Assembly: GCA_907163375.1 (NCBI GenBank) | Contig: CAJQUW010016961.1 | Span: forward strand, 1-64,000 | From: Prostheceraeus crozeri | Taxonomy: Eukaryota; Platyhelminthes; Polycladida; Euryleptidae | DNA: 64,000 nucleotides | Reading direction: 5' to 3' | Part shown: positions 18,672 to 29,799 of the stretch, piece after piece | Layout of the letters: every line of letters begins with the position of its first letter | How positions within the stretch are numbered: the stretch's first letter is position 1 | Translations under genes and position numbers: made by a program | The notes under the pieces: generated by a model | What the model was told of the DNA's origin: nothing | Seen by the model: the letters and a program-made list of their open reading frames with translations, nothing else | The model's database searches: none

Positions 18672-20990
18672 CGTCTTCTGGCGTAACCGGTTTCAATGAC
18701 TTTATTCTTCAGTTACCACTTCTTCAGACGCACTAACAAAATGAATGATGAAATAATAACATAAATAGAAATATGTAGATATCAACTACAATTGAGGTCA
18801 GGTTTGAAATTTGTTATAAAATGTCTCTCCTTGCATTCTCTATCGATTTTACGAGCCGATTTGGGCAGTTGGTAAATTGGCGCCACTCTAAATTTGATAT
18901 CCTTTGAACAATTTCTTAGATGTCTACTCACATTGAGCATAGATATTCGTGGATCATTGATCTGTTGGCGATGGACTGTCATACGATTTGTCAATATATC
19001 TCTGTTTGGCCTACATAGATCTTTTCACACATCTCGCACATTAGCACATAAATAAGATTACTGGAATAGCAGGTAAAGTGTGAGCGTATTTTGAAAGTAG
19101 TGTAATTGTCACCAATCTTTATTCTTATTTCAGTGCCGATCATTATACACGCACATTCGCAGCACTTGCATTTCAGATTACCGCACTTAGAATACCCGGA
19201 GGGTATTTAATGACTTTCGGAGAATATTCAGCAACGATTTACTTTGTCGACAGAATTTGAAAATTGTCTTATCTGTAAAAGAGCTTAGCAGATGTAATGT
19301 ACCAATCATTGGATTAATCACAATTCTATATATGTTCGGGTTATTGGGGTTATATGTTGTTACAAATGGCATTAGTTGCTTTGTTTCGTTTTCAACATTT
19401 GTTTGGTTATTTATCTCCCGGTATATATTCCGTGCCTTTGTAATGGCATCGTTTATCAAAGTTTCTGGGTACTTTAAACGTTTTAAATGTGTTTTCAAAT
19501 TGTTATAATGTTTCGTTCTTCTGTCATTCTCCGGTACAATACAACTAATTCTTCTCGCCAAACTGTATGGAATGTTTTTCATAGTATGTTTTGGGTGAGC
19601 TGAATTATATGGCACGTAGTTAAAGCTATCAGTATCTTTGACGTATAAATCCGTTTCTAAGTAATTATTTTTCTTGTATACTGTCACATCGAGAAAATGT
19701 ATCTTTAATTGGTGTACTTCCATTGTGAAGCTAATTTTTGGATGAATATTGTTCAAAAGGTCATGAAATGTCTTGATATCACCAAAGGAAGGATTCCATA
19801 AAATAAACCAATCATCTAGATAACGAATCCATGATGATTTAAATAAGTCCATTGTCGATTAATTTAATTGATTCGTCAAAGAATTATAAACTTTTTCTTC
19901 AATGTAACCCATTTTCGATGAAGCATGCGATGGCGCCATCATCGTTCCCATAGCTGTTCCGGATATTTGTAAAAAAAGCATTTATTGTTAAGCTTGAAGT
20001 AGTTATTTGTTAAAACTATTTCAATTGCTGCTATAATGAAATCTTGAGGAAAACGTTCAGGGACATAATCTCTGCATTTTGATAACCAGAAACGTATCGC
20101 TTCAAGTCCCAGTGTACTTGGAATATTGGTGTAAAGTGACACCACTTCAAATGTTGCAAGGCAGCAATTATTCACATGCCTCGGTAATGTATTCAGGAAA
20201 TGTTGGGTGTCACGACAATAACTTGGTAGCTGTTGGATGAGAGGCTTAATGATGTATGAGTTCACTCAATCTACATGTTGGTGCATTTACATTGTTGATA
20301 ATCGGTCGAAATTTGAGATTTAGAGGTGCTGCACATAGAACGTAACCATATTCATCTGGAATATATTCTTTAAAATAATCATGATGCTTGTGCACTTTTG
20401 GTAGTCCATATAAGAGAGCAGTAGAAGGATGGAATATAGAAACATATGATTCTTCTTGTTCTGTTAAAACATTTGGATAGGATTATATAAGTTGCTTTAT
20501 TTTATAGAGAGTAGGGTACGGATTATATTTATCAATCGCTTGATAAGTCTCATTATCACAAAGATGCTCTTCAAATATTCGATCTTTGTAAATGTCTAAG
20601 TTCAATATAGTAAAGGCTCCGCCTTTGTCCGCTTTTGTTATGTACAAGAGAGGATGAGATTTCATATATATCAGACTTTCATTTTCATCAATAGAAATAT
20701 TATGTCTAATTATGCTTGGATTTTGTTTTGCTTGAGCATTGTGTTCTATTATATTAATCAAACCATCTAACTCAGGATTTGATCCTTTCGGAGGTTCAAA
20801 GTTTCCTATGTCATAATTTGGCTTGATTGAACCATTTTCTTCATTTTGTACAATTGTATTATCATTAAAATAATCATTCAAGCGGAGTTTATGACAGAAG
20901 TAATAAGTATCGAGTTTCAATTCATTTATGTTTGTTTTTGGACAAGGTGTAAATTTGCCTTCTGCAATTAGCATCCATATCGATTGATGA
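18672..20990 (-). mobile_element. Penelope-like retroelement, long but broken
   Basis: This is the most complete Penelope-like copy here. N-terminal part (20483-20974): LIAEGKFTPCPKTNINELKL and the conserved KADKGGAFTILNLD motif (about 20610-20640). RT palm: SLYTNIPSTLGLEAI (about 20110-20140) as motif A and WIRYLDDWFILW (about 19800-19835) with the catalytic DD. RT thumb: FLDVTVYKKNNYL and NIPYSLARRISCIVPENDRR (19500-19690). GIY-YIG domain: a CxxC-containing YVLMCEMCEKIYVGQT segment (about 19010-19075) and a C-terminal block (18782-18994) ending FITNFKPDLNCS. It encodes an RT/endonuclease that would prime on nicked DNA. The reading frame is interrupted about three or four times. The tail carries a hammerhead-like motif. 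Confidence 0.8.
18680..18727 (-). ncRNA. Hammerhead-ribozyme-like motif at a Penelope tail
   Basis: The minus strand reads CTGAAGA (18721-18727), a short stem AGTGG...TCATT, then GAAAC (18690-18694) and CGGTTACGCC. This is the CUGANGA / stem II / GAAA order of hammerhead ribozymes, which Penelope-like elements are known to carry in their terminal regions. GCGT before the core can pair with ACGC after it. The stems are short and contain wobbles, so activity is doubtful. Confidence 0.4.
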
Positions 20991-21129
20991 CAGATTGAAT
21001 GTAGAAATGCCGGTTATTCTAAAAAAGGAATTGAATATATATACCGGTATATATATTATGGATGATAGCTCTCCTATTGTATCGAGTAATCTGAAAGTTT
21101 CACAATAGAAACTGCACATCATGGGGTTT

Positions 21130-21530
21130 TGTTAAATAGGAAGCTTGTCTTCATTCGACTTCTTAAAGATATGCTCCATGCAATTCATCATTAATAATCA
21201 GCTTGACATTTGGAGAACGTGCTTTTGGACAGACGAAACGTATTTTCACCTTGATGGAAAGGGCTACACGAGAGATGTCTCGGCTTGGACTCCCAACAAT
21301 CCACACCCAAATTGTGCGTTTGGATCGGATTCAGTGGTAAACGTATGATTCCTCCATTTTTCTATGAATCCGGTCCAATTGACGGCGATAGATACCTGCA
21401 CATGCTGGTGACTCACGTGATTCCAATCTTAAAGGCTCACAAAAGATGTTCGACGACCACGATACAACAGGACGGTGCTCCGTCCCATATTAAGAGCAAC
21501 GTAAAGAAGTTTCTAGAGACCTGATTATTT
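21130..21530 (+). mobile_element. Second mariner-superfamily transposase remnant
   Basis: The first catalytic Asp is in CFWTDETYFHLDG (about 21221-21259). After a frameshift near 21300-21330 the reading continues as VWIGFSGKRMIPPFFYESGP, IDGDRYLHMLVTHVIPILKA and IQQDGAPSHIKSNVKKFLET (21285-21524), with the second Asp in QQDGAPSH. Sequence is lost after the stop at 21522-21524, so the third acidic residue and the C-terminus are missing. It differs clearly from the remnant at 14.4 kb (FWTDETYFHLDG type), so the two belong to different subfamilies. No terminal repeats were found. Confidence 0.7.
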
Positions 21531-24185
21531 ATATTTATCAAAATCGCACAACCATGATAGTTACTCACCAGGGAGCACCCACTGGAAGAAGCCATAGATG
21601 CAATTCCATACAGACATAGGTATTTCATTTGATTGCATTTCTATAGAGTTGCATTTTCGCAGAAAATCATAGATTTATAATTATATTTAGATTTATAATA
21701 ATAATAATGATGATACAAAACCATTATACTCGGGTTGTGCTCGAGTTGAATCATGATGGTGAGATATTCGGGTTCGAACATCAATTCGGTTTCTGGTTGA
21801 AGATGGTCGGGTTTGGGTTGGCGTTCATGTCCTCATGTCAGTACTCCGGGAATCATAGGAGATTCCCCCAAGATTACCGAAACGGAATGATAACCAGAGA
21901 TGCAAGAAGCCTGACTCCCTCGGCTATATTTATATCTTCAAAATCCCATGGTTGTTCGTTGGTTTTTGGGATCACCAAGGAAATGGAAGCAGATGCAATT
22001 AGATCATGCTAGTGGATTACAAACAAAATGGATCGGCTTGAAGAATCTAAATTTCCATAAGAATGCACGGTGTTCCCAGGTGTTTAGCTATGTATGACAC
22101 GCAAAATGAATGTTATTTTAGAATGGAAAAATGTTTTATTAAGTATATATTTTAGAATAGCTCTTCCAATACAGCATTTTAAGATGTGATTAGATATATC
22201 AATGTGAGATATTTATCGAATTGTCATTGTCTAAAAATTACACTCGATAATGAGCTAGAGTTGGATGGTTGTGTTGGATCACTCAAACCTCTAGTGAAGC
22301 AGATTCAACCAAAATTTTGATTATTGAATTTTCTTCATGTATTATGAAACCACTGGCTAAATGAAATTTGAGGTTTATGCGGAACATGTGAACACACATC
22401 TTTTGCAAAAAATTGAATTTCATGATCAAAGGATCAATAATTTTTATATTGAAACACAATGAAGAATTTAATGTTAGCTTGCCTATTCCACTAAAATTGA
22501 TCGACGCATTGGAATATCATCGGTACATAAATGATGTGTTTGAACTCGACTGACACATTCAGCTTATGTCAGTTATGAAAAAATAATTAGAAAATTTTGT
22601 ATCATTATGCGTAAATACATTTGAACACGAAGATATGAATAACTTTGCGAAGTTGCATTCATTCTAATGATCGGTAACTTTTAAACAATTTCCTTTCTGC
22701 TCCTATACAGTTATCTCTCTGGCATATATTCTCCCTCCAAGTCCAAACTCATCCATTGAGTCACGCAGTTTGGCCTTCAAACTTCCTCAAGTTGCCGACA
22801 TCAAGATTTCTTCTTGCGCATGATCAGTGAAAGCGAATTTAATGATATATTTACGGGAATTCAAGAAACAATATCAGCAGCCATTTATTTCTTACCTTTA
22901 AAAAAGTAATATTGTATTTTGGAAACGATTGCGGAATTAATAGGAATCTTCTCAAATTTCTAAGAACAAAAAAAGTTGCATGTAATTCAGTCAGAAAGTT
23001 AGCTAGATAGTGAGAAGAAGGCGAAAGAGAGTAGAGGCAGAGAAACAAGGAGGAGAAGATTAGAAGCTCTTACCTCTCTTCTTGAAAATGTCGGCAAACA
23101 ATGTCAACAAAAAAATTGCCCACAAATCTGGGGACAACTAATTTTGGGTGTGGAAGCTCGGCATTCATCAAAAATTTTCCAGTTAAGTACACCCCACGGC
23201 GAATCACTCTGTCCGGACAAAATAGCAACAAATTGAACGGCGGCAAACTCAAAACATTCCACCTGCAATTGCAGCTACTGATGAAATTGAATTAAGAAAA
23301 TAAGCGGAAGACATATGAATTGAATGTTAAGTGAAACCTGTTCGAAGACTGCGGGATTTTCTCCTCTAATTATTTCAGAGATGATTAATCTTAGTGTTGC
23401 ATGCCAACTTGATCAAGGTTGATTTTCTGCTAATTCGAAGTATAAATTTCATTTGTCTTAAATACCGCTATCTTCTCTTCCCTTAGTGGAACACCTTCGA
23501 CACTCGTCCCGCTGGCCTAGTCACGTTTAATACGTTGCCTGTTTGTCCCGGTGTTTCTTGATGAATACATCCTCAGTTTGCAACTTCCGGGAGCAGTCTG
23601 ACCCTCATCAAAATAATGACCGTTGCCCAGTTGATTTGTCAAGCGGCAGTGAGATGGATAAATTGAACATTTCCGGTGCGTATCAGAGGTGAAACTGAAT
23701 TGCGACAAGGACAATAATAAATGGAAATTGTTGAGAATTTGTTGACATGATTTTACTAGATTTTTATGAGGAAAGAAATTTGAATTCAATTATTTAAAAT
23801 TGCCTGATTATTTCGTTGAAAATGCAAATAATTCCCCTGAAAAAAGTCAAATAACTTGAACCATAAAGCACCTAGTCATTGTTCCCAAGGAGTACCCAAG
23901 AAATTTCATGAAAACCACGGTAGCTATATATAATAGTTCGGACAAGAGGCAATCACCGAGAACTGGTTTCATCAGCTCAGTGACATTGGCCCAACCATTA
24001 TCATTTTGACTGTGCCAATCCCAAAAACCACTTAAACCATGCAAATTGAGGTTGATCATTATGTGACACAAGTTCTTCTTAAATTCAAGCTCCTTATTCA
24101 TTTCTTTAATTTATTTCAACACCCCATTTTCCGTGAAAAAGGTAGGGGGAAATGTCATGTACATAAAAATGCCAATTCATAATGA
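21531..24185. other. No recognisable gene
   Basis: Only short ORFs without family signatures (for example 21707-22012 plus and 23517-23789 minus). Base composition is uniformly AT-rich. I see no repeats or RNA genes. Confidence 0.55.
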
Positions 24186-24974
24186 GAAGCGCATTCAGTC
24201 AGTAGTCACTTCATGTATTCTCCATCGCACCTTTTGACGCGTCCTTGACGATTTGCCGTCATTTCAATCTGTCCTTCGCCTTCTCCTTCCAAGTCCTCCA
24301 GTCTTCTTCTGTGCGTTCCAGGTCTCTTTTGATGCTGTCCTTCCAGCTAATCCGTGGTCGTCCCCTTCTTCTTCTCACTGTGTCATCCATCTCTTCCACT
24401 TGTTTCACCACTCTTTCGTCTCATATCCTTGCCACATGCCCTGCCCACCTCAGTCTCTTTTCCACCACTTTCTGTGTCACCGTTTTCTTCAATCCTACTT
24501 CCTCCCTCAGCTCCGCCATTCTTCGTTTCTCCACCAACCTTACACCTTACAGCCTTATCCGGTTATTTTCACACTTGCAACATCTTTTGCTGATGCTGGG
24601 TTAGTGCCATCGTTTCTAGTCCGTATGTCAATGCTGACACGACAAATGTTTCCAAAATCTTTCCCCGTATCCACTTTCCTGTATGCCCCAGCTCCGGCCT
24701 GTATCCTTCTTCTTACTTCTGCATCACCCCGACCATCTTCAGAGACCATTCCACCAAGGTACACAAGCTTATCTACCTGCTTCAGTTCCATTTCTCTCAC
24801 TCCCACAGCCAAGTTCTTCCACTCCCTTCCTATCCACATCACTTCCGTCTTAACCAAGCTCATTCTCAGACCATGACACTTTCTATCCCAGTCTTTCAAC
24901 CTCTCTTCTAACTCAAATTCATCCTTCGATACTACCGCCAGGTCATCCACGTACAACAATTTCTTCATGGTCAA
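24186..24974 (-). mobile_element. LINE 3' fragment (RT palm to C-terminal tail)
   Basis: The minus-strand frame 24555-24974 opens with the catalytic box in LLYVDDLAVVSKDEFELEER, then LKDWDRKCHGLRMSLVKTEV and YLGGMVSEDGRGDAEVRRRI. This is the YxDD motif and following region of a LINE reverse transcriptase, of the type whose C-terminus has YLGS-G---DV--RI-A and a basic RxSWKDxIxxDL tail. From 24554 to about 24190 the tail survives only in shifted, GA-rich frames. The long plus-strand ORFs here are antisense shadows of this purine-rich coding strand. GC content is visibly higher than in the surroundings. The 5' part is missing, as in most truncated LINE insertions. Confidence 0.75.
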
Positions 24975-24979
24975 TTATT

Positions 24980-26190
24980 TAAATCTCCTTATGACAAGAA
25001 AATTCAATTGAAGATTTAAACTGGTCGCGCTGCGAAGTTCGTGTAACCACGCTTTCTCAACTTCATAATAGCAGCACATCAAACAACAAAGCCCATTACA
25101 GAAGAGAAAAAAATCCATATTTAACTATGTACCACACAAAAAATTGATATGATAGTTGATCTTCATGCAAAAAATTAAATTTCAAATAAACAACCACTTT
25201 TAATAAATCGTACAATTAGTAACAATAAATGGTAATAAATAGTAACAAATAGTGCAACCACTTTTCGAATCAATGTTGCCCACTACAGAAGCCGTTTCAT
25301 ATCAAATAAATTACAGCTGAGGGTGTGCCAGGCATTTGTATCTATTCAGTGTTACAAGTGTTTCAAAATCTTCACTTGTCAAATCAGGAAATGTATTTCT
25401 TCAAGAACACATGCCTTAGATTCTATTGCAAAATACACACCCATTTCAACCATTTTGAATAGATTATTTGGTATAAGGAGTTTGAATTTCAAAGATCTGT
25501 TGAGTGGCAGATAAGCAGCCACCTCATGTTGTATGGTTCAGGTGGCTTTTGGGAGTGGCACAGTCGAAATAAAAATGGTTGCGCTCGGTGGTCGCGTCAA
25601 CTTCACACACTTGGCATCATCGAATTCTGGCAGGCATTCTATCTTTTGAATCAAGTTTTGACTTAGATTGTTGGTCGCTGCTTAACGGTAGCGCAGACAA
25701 AATCTCGCAGAATTTGACAGTCAGCTGATCCTGTCTGTAGTTGCTTGGAAGAGAAGCTTGCATTCTGTAATGCTAATGAAATAGGACAATCTGCAAAACG
25801 TAGAGCAATAAGCACCCAGTTAAACGACAAGCATGCCAATTTGTGGCATGTTTCAGTGACAGTTAAATGAGCCGCTACCCAGCATAATGAAAAGGACGAT
25901 ATGAAGATTTCCTGTGATGTTTATGAACTTTTCTCTATGCCTGATATCCTTTAAACTAATGATCGAGTGGATTTTCAATACCGACAAAGCATGAAGCAAT
26001 AATCTGAAGTTTTCACATTTGAATTGGAATTAAATGTGGCGATCGAAACATTATATCAATCTGAAAATTGATGAAGGTCATTAACTAAGTTCCAGCTTCT
26101 GTCATCGTTGTATTTTTGATTTTCAATTTTTAATAGAGCGATGCACTTAAGCCATCTGGCTTTGTGCAAAAATTATGAACGTGCGTAATG
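24980..26190. other. No recognisable gene
   Basis: Short ORFs only (for example 25323-25514). No motif, tandem repeat or RNA gene was recognised. Confidence 0.55.
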
Positions 26191-26196
26191 AATCCA

Positions 26197-26851
26197 CTAA
26201 TGCATTGCAGCTCGCCGTGATGTGTTAAAGAAACTGCTGTCCAGGATCGAGCAGTGCTGGTAATGTGTATTTCCACACCTCCCATAAGTCATTGGTAGCT
26301 GCATCTGCCTCTGCATAATTCTGACATCTTCACACGGCTGCTCCTCAGAGCTATTGTCCTGTATTTCCTCAGGAAGCTCTTTCACAGGACAGCTCCTCAA
26401 AGTTGCTGTCTTGGTGCATGTCTTCATAGGGAGATATTTCACCGACCTCAAAGTTCCTGTCCTGTTTATCTTCACAAGGAGATCATTCTGTCGGATAACT
26501 TTGTTAATCGCATAATTCAGTTGATCTTTAGCTCGCCTTTCTACATCAGGATTCATGAGAGCAATTCTGTAACCATCTCCATCTTCAAACACAGAAGGCA
26601 AAATAGAAAGAGAGATCTGAACTTATGTTCTTGGACGTGAAATTCTATTGACCTCCTCAAGAATCCAAATAATTAGAGCCACTGGAGATAAAGAAAGGAC
26701 AGCCACAAGTTCGAATCCACACCGGAACCTGGAGAACTTCAAGAATATTGCGTTTTAGTTGAAACATCAGCTGATGCATTGAAGCCATTTCTGGATTCAT
26801 GAAAAATATTACCACTGGATTAAGAGAATTTTGTATCATTGTAGCACCCAC
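26197..26851 (-). other. Unrecognised minus-strand ORFs with a 17-residue repeat
   Basis: ORF 26197-26601 (134 codons) is not recognised. Its middle repeats about every 51-52 bases: CCTCAGAGCTATTGTCCTG-like blocks start at 26343, 26395 and 26446 on the plus strand, giving TGTLRSVKYLP, TATLRSCPVKELP and a third weaker unit in the protein. Upstream on the same strand, 26657-26851 is a second short frame containing FFMNPEMASMHQLMFQLKRN. Its MNPE...QL...I pattern echoes ALMNPDVERRAKDQLNYAI in the first frame, hinting at an old duplication. It may be a degenerate host exon pair, part of an unknown repeat, or chance. Confidence 0.25.
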
Positions 26852-26899
26852 TACATCAACTTTGCAATTTTTAAATAAGAGTGTGAGTATGATAATGAA

Positions 26900-28340
26900 A
26901 TAGGCACGAGGGAACGTGTCTTTTGATGTACCTTTAGTATATCTCTTTTGATATACCGGTCATTAAAATCGGTAGACTAGGAAGCAATCAGTGATATTGT
27001 GACGTTATCACAAAATCATGACTCTTTTGACTGAAAATGTTATATTCTCACTTTTTCATAAAAATGTGAATGTTTGGTATCTTCAGAATCCTTGAGATGT
27101 AGGGAGAGTGAATATGCAAGTTTTATTCGAATAAGCTCAATAGTTCTTTTTCTAACTTCTTCAACATTTTTCACATTTCCGCAAAAGTACACTAACATAC
27201 AAAGTAACCAATCTGCAGTCACTGTGAGAGAACAAAGACATGCCTTCGCTAATTGTTTTGTTTTGAACCTTCGTTCACCTTACATGGTGTTTGTCTAATC
27301 CATTATGATTAATTATTATTATTCATCTGATTCAGTATGATAACTTATATGGCTTCTTATTGAAAAATTGCAATTTATAAATTAAGGGATTTTCATATTT
27401 TGATCACTGCTCCTCAAATAAAATAGCGGATACAAGTCTATCATAGCTCATTTCAAAGCTGAGAATCCAAACCCTCGAATGACGTATGACACGTCGATGT
27501 GCGGCACGATTGGAAGACATGAGAATTGATTGAATTTCAACGAAATTAAGGTGGTCCGTTTTTCATGATCAGCTCTATAGATGGATAGCAATTTCTTATA
27601 CACGTTTTGTATTATTCCCTATATTGTCTTAAAGTTCTTTCATGTTGCCCTGCTGCTTGCAACTTGTGGATGTCATCAAAGCTATTAAGTAAAGAACTTC
27701 GAACAAAAATCCACTCCAAAAACAAAGTCCACACAATTCTTCGATCTTCCAATCGAATACCTTACACGAGAATTTGATGTCTTGCTGGGAAGACCATGCC
27801 GGTTTACCAACTCCTAGCTTGCTAGCATGACTGCAATCTGCATGTAAGTAGAGACCAAGTGCTCGAGCGCGTGATTGTGACTGTACCTAAGGGATGATCT
27901 CTTCTTCAGAAAGATCGTGCCATTCACACTGTGTCTGCTATAGATCGAACTTCAGCCCAGACTGGAGTGAGCATTCTCGTTCGCCGGGGCATTCGATTCG
28001 AGCCACCCTTCACCGCTGCGCAGAGATTTGAGAGGGACAAAATATGATAGACAGAGGCCGAATGGCAATGATTTTCTCTTGACAAACAAATTTATCAGCA
28101 CATTACAACTCCCATCCGTCGTGATTAAATTTAGCGCCAGGTCGTTTTTAAGAAGGAAAGCGGCTGCTACTTTTTTCTGACGGACATCCAAGTTTGATTG
28201 AATTACAAATCATATAGTATGATTTCAGATTCAGCTCGAGTAAGTATCCAAGCTGTATTAGCATTTTATCGTCATTGTCTTGCCGGAAAGGTTTATTTTT
28301 CATTCATTAAGTAAATTGCATCAATAGTTTTTTTGCTGTC
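26900..28340. other. No recognisable gene
   Basis: No supported feature. ORFs at 27040-27222 and 27952-28191 (minus) show no motif. Confidence 0.5.
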
Positions 28341-28341
28341 T

Positions 28342-29700
28342 CTAGTCAAAGAAATTCATTCCTTCTAAGAAATGGAATTTCCAGGTCTTTATAGAGCGAA
28401 ATTCTGCGGATGCCAAGGAATACTGAGTTTCATTTGTTAAGAAAATGAACTCGATTGTGATATACTTGCGCAGACTTTTGAAACCGACATCAATTTCTGT
28501 CTCGGTATATGATGAATAGGGTCCACGATCGTATTCTGCTTCGGAGGCTATCATTGACAATATCTCATTAGTAACCTTGTTATCTACATAACTTTTTATT
28601 TGTGTATTGAACAAAGTGTGAGCTCGGCTTAGCTCTAAACAAATTTCAGCCAGGGGGACTCCTACAGCCTCCTTGCACATTTTTTTTAGGTATTGCTCCA
28701 AAACTATGATAGCCACGACTCCTTTTTTTATATTTCCGATGCTTTATACGTATTTCTGATAACCAATTCTAATGTCATCAAATTTGACTCATGGGAGTAT
28801 AGAAAATTGACATTTGTTTAAAAGTGCTTCTTCAAAATCCGGAAGTTTTGTCAATTTCCTACAGACTTGAGCATCTTAATCAATTTAAGTGGATTATAGA
28901 CCATAGTCCAAATCAAGTGATGATTGTCGTATCAATTCCTGACATGAAAAATATTATTATATGAAGAAGAAATATTTATCATATGAAAAATATAAATAAA
29001 CTTCAAATACTACTCACAATAACTTTGAAAGTAATACCGTCAGCCTTATGCTTCAAATAGTGGATACCAAGAATAAAATGGACAGGTTAGCATGCCTGAC
29101 AATATATTTGTAACATCCATTCATTTGAATAAGTCGTTTTCTGTAAAGATTAATTTTTCAAAAAGATGCCAGCGGACTATTTGTATCTTGAACGTATTTT
29201 CAATAATCCCTTTTGATTTGCATTCAGCGGCGTTCAACCAGTGTCTAACATGCAAACAAGCAATCAACCATGCTTCCAACAATGTCTCAGGACGTTCTCA
29301 AACGACATCTCATCAAAGCATTTCGTTTATCAAAGTCCTCGACCATCTCTTTCTAATAGACTGCACTTTTTATATATCTCCAATATACTCAAAACATCAA
29401 TATTAGGAGAAATAGTTGAATTCAAATTTTAAATTGCTATTGCTATTTATAGCAACAACATGACCAAGATGACAAGAAATGACAGCACCTTTAAAGCGAG
29501 CATGCGCCAATTGTGTGGTGCATCAACTTTAGGAATGATTAAATCAGAGGAACATCAAACTTTTGTGAAACATCAAATTTCAGAAGCATGCACGAGTTTT
29601 GGTCACTAATAGTTAATTTCCCGTCTCTTCGGAACGCGCAATCAATGTATTGATACATTAAGTTGGTCATCAATCATTAAATACCATGATGATGTCAAAG
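28342..29700 (-). pseudogene. Degenerate coding repeat, copy A (sister at 59.4-60.2 kb)
   Basis: ORF 28342-28716 (124 codons: VLEQYLKKMCKEAVGVPLAE, ICLELSRAHTLFNTQIKSYV and so on) is the best-preserved part. I do not recognise it. Upstream on the same strand, the interval to about 29600 aligns with 59440-60060 both as DNA and in translated fragments: FDVPLI-SFLKLMHH here versus FDVPIIQSFIELLHT there, VEDFDKRNALMRCRL versus a similar VHDFNKRYVLISCHL, and YQKY segments near 28750. Several stops and shifts separate the fragments, so the copy is dead. The pattern fits either a multi-copy host-like gene family or an unknown transposable element. Confidence 0.45.
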
Positions 29701-29716
29701 ATGAAACTTACCAGTT

Positions 29717-29790
29717 GTGTTGATAGCCTAGTGGATACCGCCTTGAGCACTGGTCTCTATGGCAGCATGTTCAACCCAAGGGAAGCTTTG
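29717..29790 (+). repeat. tRNA-derived SINE head
   Basis: A perfect pol III box A (TAGCCTAGTGG, 29724-29734, fits TRGYNNARNGG) and a perfect box B (GTTCAACCC, 29769-29777, fits GWTCRANNC) lie 34 bases apart, the spacing of a tRNA gene. The sequence between does not form a good anticodon stem, and no acceptor stem closes it, so this is a SINE head rather than a tRNA gene. The body beyond about 29790 is AT-rich and its end is not clear. Confidence 0.7.
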
Positions 29791-29799
29791 ATGCTTTCT

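Noticed and set aside
24245-24876. Long plus-strand ORFs of 119 and 207 codons
   Set aside because: They lie antisense to a GA-rich LINE RT with clear motifs. Their Ser/Pro/Leu composition is a shadow effect.
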